From Pyrinomonadaceae bacterium (GTDB taxonomy: Bacteria; Acidobacteriota; Blastocatellia; Pyrinomonadales; Pyrinomonadaceae), in the NCBI GenBank assembly GCA_028284415.1, contig JANQRU010000007.1, forward strand, positions 905,243 through 969,242: a stretch of DNA of 64,000 nt. Reading direction: 5' to 3'. Under the pieces are notes generated by a model. That model saw nothing but the letters and a program-made list of their open reading frames with translations, was not told the origin of the DNA and made no database searches. A program made the position numbers and the translations under genes. Shown here piece by piece: positions 17,403-24,405 of this stretch; positions within the stretch are counted from its first letter, which is position 1, and the number at the start of each line of letters is the position of its first letter.

Positions 17403-19658
17403 CTATTTTGCAGGATTTACTGTTACTCGCAAAACATTGCTAGTTCTGTTTTCACCTGCGATAGCTACTGTTTTTCCATCTGGAGAAACACTTAAGTTTA
17501 CAATCCGCAGATCTTTTAATTTTGTAATTTCTTTGGTTTCTTCTTTATCCAAAGGCAGATACATCAAACGGCTCAAGCTTGGAAAATAGATGCCTTTGCC
17601 ATCACTTGCCCAATCGAATGTTGGTTGAATTTTGACGAAACCCAAATCTTTTGTAATACGTTTTTCATTGATTGAAAAAACGATACATTTCCAAGGATTT
17701 TTTTCTTCGTTTGGATCATAATATCCGGCAACTGCTACGTCGGAATCGGTCGGTGAGGTTTCGATAACCGTGGCGATATTCTTCATTACAAATTCTTTTT
17801 CGCCTCCGTTCAATAAAACTTTTTTCAATCCATTTTGGGGTTCGGCAACCCTTCTGTAAAGCAAAAACCTATTGTCGGCAGTTATCTCAGGACGCATAAC
17901 GGAATTTTCATCCAAATACTTTTTTAGGTTTCTACCGTCCAAATCCATTTGCCAGATGTGCCAATTTCCCTCGCGGTCTGAATCAAATAACATAGATTTT
18001 CCGTCCGGCATCATTTCGATTTTTCCGACAGTAACTCCCTTGTCGAAAGTCAATTGTTGTTGTTCTTTCGATTCAAGATTTAACTTCCAAATCTCTGCAT
18101 TGGTTGAACTTTCGGATTTTACATAAACCAGATTTTCACCGTCTTTCGTCCAACTCAGACCAAGATAACCATTCGCGAGCGTGGTTTCTTTTGTTAATTG
18201 CTCAATTTTTTCGGAGTTTTCTAAATTAATCAGAAATAGATTTGCGGGAGTTTTGCGATTCATTACGATAATTTCTTCAAAATCAAATGTCGGTTTAAAT
18301 TCGTAATAATGATTCGTGTCGTTCGTAATGCGTGTTGCTTTTCCGCTCGGATATTCTAGATGCCAAAGCTGACGTATATTGCTTGAATTTTCTTTGACTG
18401 AAACGATGAACCCCTTGCCATTCTTCTGCCAAAATGCTTGAAACGGCTTTTCCCAATCGGGAGTTTTTATCTTTTTCTCCCTGCCTGTCTCGACATCTAT
18501 TTCCAGAAAATAATCTTCGTCAAAAGTTTTGTTATCTTTGGAATTTCTTGAGTAAGCCGTTACGACCAGTTTTTTGTCATCATACGACCAATCAGGGTAT
18601 CTTCCCCAAACTCTAAAATACTCACTCGGCTTGCGTGTATTTATGATCTTCTCATTTGTTCCGTCAATGTTCGCTACAATTAAATGAGTTTCATTTGTTT
18701 TCGTATCAAAACGAAAATATGCCATTTTTTCGCCGCTTTTAGAAATCGAAAAATGATGTCGGACACGGGTTTGAATCTTGCGTTTTGTCCCGCCGTAAAT
18801 TGGAATTTGATAGATGGTTGATTCTGGATTTTCTTCTTCTCTTGCAGCGTAATAAATATAATTTCCGTCAGCAGAAAAATTTAGTGAGCGAAGTTCGTAT
18901 TTCTGTGGCTTGACGATAACTGTTTCGCTTTTTGTCGGAATGTGCTGCAAGACAACAGACCATTTTTCGTCATCAAATTTTACATACGCCAGATTTTGTT
19001 TATCTCTCGAAATGGATGGGAAAAAGGCTTTTCCCGAATTTGTCAGACGCGAGAAATCTATTGATTCAGGACTGAACTTAAATTTTTTGTCAGAACTTTG
19101 GTTATCACCATTTGGCTTCCAGTACCAGACGGTTGCTCCGATAGCAGTTAAAGATAAGAGTACGATGGCAAGAAAGGCTAGTGCGTTTTTTCTAAAATTG
19201 TAAGATGGTAAAGTATTGCGAGGTTGTGTCTGAACTTTTCGAATCTCTGCATTTTCTTCATCAAAAGTTATCTTTTCAGCGATTATTTTTTTCTCAAGAG
19301 TCGTTCTTTCTATGGAAATTTCTTCTTCAAAAATCTCATTGATCTCCCCTGAAAAACGATAACCGCGACGCGGAACAGTCTGAATCAAATCGTCTTCATT
19401 TCCATACTTCTTAAAAGCTTTCCTCAAGCGATAAATATTCTGTGAAAGAATCCCTTCTTCTACGAATGAATCTTGCCAAACCTTATCAAGCAATTCTTCT
19501 TTCGAAACCACCTCGCCTCTGTGTTCAATTAGTACGCAGAGCAATTCAACTGCCTTTAAAGGCAACTTCACAGGTTCATTTTCATACCACAAAAGCTTTT
19601 TATCTGTATCAACTACAAATTCACCAAAGGCTTTTAAGTTGTTGATTTCATTACCCAT
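17403..19658 (-). CDS. Membrane one-component regulator: winged helix, one TM, TolB-like propeller (copy 3)
   Basis: A 751-residue paralogue of the two proteins above. Winged helix at 1-105 (LKAVELLCVLIEHRGEVVSK, NIYRLRKAFKKYG, PRRGYRFSG), membrane segment at about 158-181 (LAFLAIVLLSLTAIGATVWY), then a propeller domain with TolB-type repeats (FSADGNYIYYA, WTKDGENLVYV, SVSPDGKTVAIAG). It is divergent from the gene at 19799 across 140 bases, the same layout as copy 1 and the 4393 operon. It is probably a membrane sensor that controls that operon and its own expression. The signal is unknown. Confidence 0.88.
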   Translation of the reverse strand: MGNEINNLKAFGEFVVDTDKKLLWYENEPVKLPLKAVELLCVLIEHRGEVVSKEELLDKVWQDSFVEEGILSQNIYRLRKAFKKYGNEDDLIQTVPRRGYRFSGEINEIFEEEISIERTTLEKKIIAEKITFDEENAEIRKVQTQPRNTLPSYNFRKNALAFLAIVLLSLTAIGATVWYWKPNGDNQSSDKKFKFSPESIDFSRLTNSGKAFFPSISRDKQNLAYVKFDDEKWSVVLQHIPTKSETVIVKPQKYELRSLNFSADGNYIYYAAREEENPESTIYQIPIYGGTKRKIQTRVRHHFSISKSGEKMAYFRFDTKTNETHLIVANIDGTNEKIINTRKPSEYFRVWGRYPDWSYDDKKLVVTAYSRNSKDNKTFDEDYFLEIDVETGREKKIKTPDWEKPFQAFWQKNGKGFIVSVKENSSNIRQLWHLEYPSGKATRITNDTNHYYEFKPTFDFEEIIVMNRKTPANLFLINLENSEKIEQLTKETTLANGYLGLSWTKDGENLVYVKSESSTNAEIWKLNLESKEQQQLTFDKGVTVGKIEMMPDGKSMLFDSDREGNWHIWQMDLDGRNLKKYLDENSVMRPEITADNRFLLYRRVAEPQNGLKKVLLNGGEKEFVMKNIATVIETSPTDSDVAVAGYYDPNEEKNPWKCIVFSINEKRITKDLGFVKIQPTFDWASDGKGIYFPSLSRLMYLPLDKEETKEITKLKDLRIVNLSVSPDGKTVAIAGENRTSNVLRVTVNPAK

Positions 19659-19780
19659 ATGAAGATTTCAGAAATTAGTCAGAAACATTTCAGATTTGAT
19701 AAAGGACTTTTTTCGCATTTTTCAATTACAAATATATCCGACGGGAAAATGTTTAGCAGATCATATTTTTCGAAAGTAAT

Positions 19781-19798
19781 TATAACCCAACAAACCAA
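19781..19798 (+). promoter_or_regulatory. Putative -10 element and very short leader of the 19799 operon
   Basis: TATAAC at 19781-19786 ends 12 bases before the ATG at 19799, the same hexamer and spacing as at 4375. The flanking bases (gaaagt..attataacc) are also shared between the two spacers. No clear -35 box or SD is visible. This supports a common promoter type used by both divergent operons. Confidence 0.45.
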
Positions 19799-20326
19799 AT
19801 GAAAAAAGAAATTTTATCGGTCAGCGAAAAACACGAGCTAATAAAGATTCGTTACCGGCGCATACAAAAAAAAGAAATTATCATCTGCGAAAACTGCGGA
19901 AGCGAAATCAAACGAAAAAAATTAGGAGAAAAGAAAATGAAAGAAATAGCACAGAAGTTATTGGCAATTTTGATGATGACAACATTGATTTTAGTGTCTA
20001 ACACGGTAGCAAATGACAAAAGACTCCGTTTGAAAAACGGCAAATCTAAAGAATCTGTTTCGCTTAACCCAAGCCGTACGTACAGACTTTTAATAAGCTC
20101 AAAGCAATTCAATAAATTACTCGTCGAATTGCAAACTAAAGGAAAGATAAAAGTTACAATCAAATCCCCGAGCGGAAAAACTCTTTCAAGCGGCACGGGC
20201 AAGAGCTTCACAATTCGAAAAGCAAAGAAAATAGAAAAAGGCGATTACCAAATTATCTTAAAAAATGTTGGTGATTCTTTGGCTGCGGTTGGTATTAAAG
20301 TTGGTGATATTAAAGGGGAATCCTAA
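19799..20326 (+). CDS. Zinc-ribbon leader fused in frame to a secreted PPC-like protein, with an internal start at 19937
   Basis: A 175-residue open frame. Residues 1-36 are homologous to the small protein at 4393 (MKKEILSVSEKHELIKIRYR, CxxC at C30 and C33), but the HTH-like tail seen there is missing. The frame then runs without stop into MKEIAQKLLAIL (Met47), which is a normal signal peptide with cleavage near residue 75 (NTVA|ND). The mature 100 residues are beta-rich (YRLLISSKQFNKLLVEL, KVTIKSPSGKTLSSGTG, GDYQIILKN) and resemble a PPC-type domain. As the full-length protein would bury the signal peptide, I think the exported product starts at 19937 and the first part is a decayed or regulatory leader. 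Confidence 0.65.
   Translation: MKKEILSVSEKHELIKIRYRRIQKKEIIICENCGSEIKRKKLGEKKMKEIAQKLLAILMMTTLILVSNTVANDKRLRLKNGKSKESVSLNPSRTYRLLISSKQFNKLLVELQTKGKIKVTIKSPSGKTLSSGTGKSFTIRKAKKIEKGDYQIILKNVGDSLAAVGIKVGDIKGES
19924..19939 (+). promoter_or_regulatory. Internal ribosome binding site and start codon for the secreted product
   Basis: A good SD (aggaga, 19924-19929) is followed seven bases later by an ATG at 19937-19939. It opens a 129-residue protein with a canonical signal peptide, which decides in favour of an internal start within the longer frame 19799-20326. Confidence 0.65.
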
Positions 20327-20345
20327 AAAAATTTGAGGTGAAAGA

Positions 20346-21260
20346 ATGAAAAAAATAAAAAGTATTGGAATTCTGTTTTTAGTTATAATACTCGGGACAC
20401 AAACATTTGCTCAAAAAAATTATCCGCTACCCCCAGCCCCTATTTTTAGTGATCTGCTTTTAAGAACAATTCTTTATGAAGATGGAAGATTTAAGCCGCC
20501 CGAAGCCTATGGTTATTTTTTCTCCGATGACAAAGGTAAATTAAAAGTTATTCACGAAGGAAATGAAATTGCTGAATACGACTGGCGAGCGTCACCTGCT
20601 TTTCCGCCGAAGTATGTAATTGATGGTTTCGACATTACTAAAGGTAAAAATAATGCTCTTGGTCTATATTTGAAAAAAGCCGGAAACTACGAATTACACT
20701 TTCAAAACTCTGATGGTTCGACTTTTTACATTTTCCCTTTCAAAGTTTCGGCAAGTGGCGGTGATGATCCATATAATCCACAGAAAAAGCTTAGACGCGA
20801 AGGTGCTTGGAATGATTATGCTTACCTTTATAAAACTACTAAAAATGAGCAAGCCCGTTGGGATTTTAGAGTTTGGGTTCGGAGTAAAGATAGTAAAATG
20901 CGACAAGCAAAAAGCTACCTACGTTTATACCGCGATAGCGATAATCAGCTTGTAGCTATCGGTAATAGCAATTTCCGTCTGGAAGGTGATTGGAAACGTC
21001 AGTATTTAGAACTCAAAAAACCAGGCAAGAAAAATGCAAAAGGCGAATACTATGACAATCGCACAATCTACGCTAAGGATAAATTACAAGACGGTGGCTA
21101 CAGCCTAAAATTTTATATAGACGAAAATTTGTACGGAACCTACAAATTCCAAGTTAAAGGTGGCGAAATTCAGCATCAAGATAGACAGGTCAGAAGTTCC
21201 ACCGATCCGAAGAATTATATTGAGGGCGGGAAACGTGAGTTCTGGCTAAAAAGGCAATAA
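20346..21260 (+). CDS. Secreted protein of the paralogous family (copy 5)
   Basis: A 304-residue protein with a signal peptide (TFA|QK, about residue 22) and 'gaggtgaaag' as SD. The family blocks are clear: PPAPIFSDLL, DKGKLKVIHEGNEIAEYDW, ALGLYLKKAGNYELHF, DPYNPQKKLRREGAWNDYAYL, and the C-terminal QHQDRQVRS..NYIEGG..FWLKRQ. It is closest to copy 4 (8979-9890), 11 kb away. It lies 19 bases after the secreted PPC-like gene, so it is in the operon controlled from the 19659-19798 spacer. Function unknown. Confidence 0.82.
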   Translation: MKKIKSIGILFLVIILGTQTFAQKNYPLPPAPIFSDLLLRTILYEDGRFKPPEAYGYFFSDDKGKLKVIHEGNEIAEYDWRASPAFPPKYVIDGFDITKGKNNALGLYLKKAGNYELHFQNSDGSTFYIFPFKVSASGGDDPYNPQKKLRREGAWNDYAYLYKTTKNEQARWDFRVWVRSKDSKMRQAKSYLRLYRDSDNQLVAIGNSNFRLEGDWKRQYLELKKPGKKNAKGEYYDNRTIYAKDKLQDGGYSLKFYIDENLYGTYKFQVKGGEIQHQDRQVRSSTDPKNYIEGGKREFWLKRQ

Positions 21261-21272
21261 AAAAAGTGGGAA

Positions 21273-21731
21273 ATGTTTGATAGATTTTTCTATTACTTCA
21301 AAGAAACTTTGTGGACGATTCTCGTCACTTTTATAGGTGGCTTCGTTCTTGGGCTGACCTTGTTAATCGGAATTATGTTCATATATGACGGGTTCTTTTG
21401 GATACTGTGTTTTATGGGGTTCATAAGTCTATTTCACTTGGCTGATCTATTTACATTTCTCGTTGAATTAAATTTTATTGCTCTTTTCGGGAGACTATTT
21501 TGCCTATATTCAATATCTGCATTTATCAGCGGCTACGTTGGATACAGCATAGGTTACAGAATGACCGATAACACTTTTACTTTTTATGTAATTATTTTTT
21601 CTTTCACAGTTTCAACTATTTTCAGTTTTCTATATTGGATTACATTTCAATATCAACAATACGGTCCACTTGCGAACTTTTTTGATAACTCGATGAAGTG
21701 GTTGAAAGAAAAACAGATTTTTTGGTTTTAA
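21273..21731 (+). CDS. Membrane protein with about four TM segments
   Basis: A 152-residue hydrophobic protein with membrane segments at about 12-36, 42-64, 70-92 and 103-128 and a basic cytoplasmic tail (WLKEKQIFWF). It is only 12 bases downstream of copy 5 and probably in the same operon. I do not recognise a family and see no catalytic or transport motif. An open frame for the next gene overlaps its 3' end, but the likely start of that gene is 35 bases further on. Confidence 0.65.
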   Translation: MFDRFFYYFKETLWTILVTFIGGFVLGLTLLIGIMFIYDGFFWILCFMGFISLFHLADLFTFLVELNFIALFGRLFCLYSISAFISGYVGYSIGYRMTDNTFTFYVIIFSFTVSTIFSFLYWITFQYQQYGPLANFFDNSMKWLKEKQIFWF

Positions 21732-21766
21732 CTTTTAATGCTCGAAAACTTTTATATTTAATAGAA

Positions 21767-22600
21767 ATGATCTACAGAAATCTAACTTTGCTTTTGATCT
21801 TGATCTCAATGCTCGGCTGTAACTTGTCGGGTGATGATATAAGCATCCCAAATTCTTCTGATGGAGAAATTGAAAATGTCCCAAGTATGACTACAGGCGA
21901 TGCAGTCGTCGCACTCTGGTCGGGCAATTCTTTTTATGAAGGCGTAGTGGGAGATATTAGCGGAGATCAATACACGATCAAATGGTCGGACGGTTCAAAC
22001 CCGACGGAAGTTTATAAATCACACATTTACAAAATCCCTACTGAAGGCACAAAACACAATATTTCCGCAGGTGACATTGTTTTAGCAAAACTTAGGACAG
22101 ATACACTTTGGGACGCAGCAAAAGTAATTAAAGTTAATGAAAATAGTTATGAGATTAAATCTATTAGGGATGAAAAGACAGATATTCTAACCGAAGATAA
22201 AATTATCAAAATCACCTCGGCAACTGCTATTCTCCTCAAATCCAAATCCAGCACCCCAGCTCCACCTGAAAACTACGAACCAAAAGTAAATGACAAAGTT
22301 CTCGCACTTTGGTCAACAAACTCTTGGTGGTCAGCCAAAATTACAGATGTTAAAAATGGCAAAATCACGGTCGCTTGGGATGATGATTCCCCTCCAAAAG
22401 AACTTGATAAAGAAAATGTCTATCCTCTGCCAAATGAAGAAAAAATATCTACTGACCAATTCATTTTAGCTAAACCCGAATCGGGAACAAAGTGGGTTTA
22501 CGCTCAAGTCGTAAGCACCGATAGCGACCAATTAAACATTAAAGAAACTAATGGCAAAAGCCGAACGGTCAAAAATGAAAATGCTGTTCCGCTCAAATAA
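21767..22600 (+). CDS. Lipoprotein with four Tudor/Agenet-like repeats
   Basis: A 277-residue protein from the ATG at 21767, which gives a proper lipoprotein signal (SMLGC, Cys18); the longer frame from 21698 would bury it. The mature part has four repeats of about 55 residues with the pattern 'GD.V.A.W..N.WW.A.V......Y.I.W.D': GDAVVALWSGNSFYEGVVGD, GDIVLAKLRTDTLWDAAKVI, NDKVLALWSTNSWWSAKITD and DQFILAKPESGTKWVYAQVV. This is the SH3-like fold of Tudor/Agenet domains. Such domains bind methylated peptides in eukaryotes; on a bacterial lipoprotein the ligand is unknown. No SD is visible, and TATATT lies eight bases before the ATG, so a leaderless mRNA is possible. Confidence 0.72.
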   Translation: MIYRNLTLLLILISMLGCNLSGDDISIPNSSDGEIENVPSMTTGDAVVALWSGNSFYEGVVGDISGDQYTIKWSDGSNPTEVYKSHIYKIPTEGTKHNISAGDIVLAKLRTDTLWDAAKVIKVNENSYEIKSIRDEKTDILTEDKIIKITSATAILLKSKSSTPAPPENYEPKVNDKVLALWSTNSWWSAKITDVKNGKITVAWDDDSPPKELDKENVYPLPNEEKISTDQFILAKPESGTKWVYAQVVSTDSDQLNIKETNGKSRTVKNENAVPLK

Positions 22601-22620
22601 AACATTTTAGGAGATTAAAG

Positions 22621-23172
22621 ATGGGATTTAGAAAAATTCAAAAAAACTATGGAAAAACAATAATTGATGTTGTTGATACGGTTGATAGTTCTTTGAAAGA
22701 TTATGAAGTAGCTTGGATAAAATTCCGACGTGGAAAACTCGTAACTATGTCAAAAGGCGAATCCGTTCCGATTATGGTCAGAAAAGTTTTAACACAGGCT
22801 GATTCGGGAATATCTCATTTACGTTTTCACGGACATGGTTATCCGGGGTGTCAAGGAATTGCGATGGGAAACAGACCAAGTTCAAACCCTTATGATTGCA
22901 TTTCAAACAAAAATTTTGACATTGTTCGTTCTATGTTGAAACTTCTGACTGAAAAATTTGCAATTGATGCAAAGGTTAATCTGATGGGATGTAATGTTGC
23001 ACAAGGTCAAGCGGGCTCAAACCTTCTTACAAGATTAGCAAAACTTTGGGGCGTCCCGGTTACGGCAGGCATAAATACGCAATTTGCCGGAACTCCAAAA
23101 GTCAGCCTAGAAAAATACAGCGAAAATGCAGTTCTAACCCACGAAGGTCCGACAAGAACTTTTTACCCATAA
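22621..23172 (+). CDS. Caspase-like protein (DUF4347-type), candidate cysteine peptidase
   Basis: A 183-residue protein without signal peptide, with SD 'taggagat'. The core matches the DUF4347 pattern of clan CD-like domains: a His strand (SHLRFHGHGYPGCQGIAMG, His70/His72), then a Cys strand (KVNLMGCNVAQGQAGSNLL, Cys124) followed by the LAKLWGVPVTAG helix-strand. His72 and Cys124 would form the dyad. In known proteins this domain is mostly part of huge adhesins and its activity is not proven; here it is almost the entire protein. It lies 20 bases after the Tudor-like lipoprotein and 52 bases before the 336-residue gene, so the three may act together. Proteolytic function is inference. Confidence 0.65.
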   Translation: MGFRKIQKNYGKTIIDVVDTVDSSLKDYEVAWIKFRRGKLVTMSKGESVPIMVRKVLTQADSGISHLRFHGHGYPGCQGIAMGNRPSSNPYDCISNKNFDIVRSMLKLLTEKFAIDAKVNLMGCNVAQGQAGSNLLTRLAKLWGVPVTAGINTQFAGTPKVSLEKYSENAVLTHEGPTRTFYP

Positions 23173-23224
23173 AATGTGGTTTTATTCCCACAATCTCCCA
23201 ATTTCTTAATAAGAAGAGAAAATT

Positions 23225-24235
23225 ATGTCTAATATCTACTGGAATGGAGAAAAACACGCAGAACTAAAAAGAGAAGATGTAACCGCAGATTGGATTAATC
23301 AAGGTGGCTCCAGTACCAGAGGTTTAGAAGCTACTAACAAAGCTTTTTGCATTTGGTATAACGGTGTCCAAACTCTGCAATCAGCTTATTCCTCTGAAAT
23401 GGAGGAATCAATGACCGAATGTGCTACCAGCGGTTGGGGTATGGGCGTTGATGACTTAGAAGAAGCATTTGAACATCTTGTTACAGAAGGGGGTAAATGG
23501 ACGGACGACACTTCAAGTTCTCAAACCTATAATGGAAGAGGTATATATGTATCGAACAAGGCAATTCCACCAAGTGCCACAAATTTTCTTAAGGCAGTAG
23601 ATAAACTCACCGAAGAATTATCTCCAGCATTGCAGGTTTATTCACGGCTCAGTGAATCCATAAAATTTCTAGCAAATGATTTATTTGATAATGGATTATC
23701 AACTGATAATTCCAAAATGAATATGATTAAAATGCATATTGAATCAATAAATAATGAAGCAAAGAAAATAAAGCCCCATATGTGGATCACACAACCCCTG
23801 ATTGATCCTATTCCGCTTGCTCCAAAGAAACTTCCAAATTTTGCTAAGATGAGTAAATTTGCCGACAGAATTGATCCAAGCGACGCTGTCATACACAGAA
23901 TGGCAAAACCCGTCAAATTTATTGATGCCGTGGATAAAATTGATAAATCCTTAAAAATGTATATAAAAGCCTCTACTACCTTTGGTGATGAAAAGGTTGG
24001 TATGGCTTTTGCGGGTATTACATTCGCTCTGACTTATGTACCTATTTTGGGCGGGTTTTACGGAAGAATGGTTAGTGAAATCCCGGGATTGGCAGATAAT
24101 TTCAAACAATTTATGTTTGATTATACAGGCGGATATTTGAGACCTTCTGAGGCTGTCACAAAACAATCTGTTAAAAAAGAAGTAGAAAAGTGTTCAGTTT
24201 GCAAAAAATCACTTGGCTATAAAATTAAAGTTTAA
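23225..24235 (+). CDS. Unknown protein, possible partner of the caspase-like protein
   Basis: A 336-residue protein that I cannot assign. The N-terminal 120 residues are polar with many Trp and Gly (NIYWNGEKHAEL, ATSGWGMGVDDLEEAFEHL). The middle is helical (LKAVDKLTEELSPALQVYSR). A hydrophobic segment with Gly lies at about 262-290 (GMAFAGITFALTYVPILGGF), and the end has a CxxC pair (KCSVCKKSLG) that could bind zinc or form a redox pair. The hydrophobic stretch could be a membrane-insertion helix. It is encoded directly after the caspase-like gene, an arrangement that would fit a protease and its target, but no cleavage site can be read from sequence. Confidence 0.6.
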   Translation: MSNIYWNGEKHAELKREDVTADWINQGGSSTRGLEATNKAFCIWYNGVQTLQSAYSSEMEESMTECATSGWGMGVDDLEEAFEHLVTEGGKWTDDTSSSQTYNGRGIYVSNKAIPPSATNFLKAVDKLTEELSPALQVYSRLSESIKFLANDLFDNGLSTDNSKMNMIKMHIESINNEAKKIKPHMWITQPLIDPIPLAPKKLPNFAKMSKFADRIDPSDAVIHRMAKPVKFIDAVDKIDKSLKMYIKASTTFGDEKVGMAFAGITFALTYVPILGGFYGRMVSEIPGLADNFKQFMFDYTGGYLRPSEAVTKQSVKKEVEKCSVCKKSLGYKIKV

Positions 24236-24405
24236 TTTGAGGCAAACAGAAATCAGCGAAAAAACCTAAAAAGTTAAGAATTAATCTATTTTCATTCTTA
24301 AAAGTTATCTTTATTTCAAATAATGAAACCCATCTCAGCACTTTTGTGTAATAATAGTAATTAATTACGCAATCCAAACTTTGTATTTACAATCAAATAA
24401 AATAT

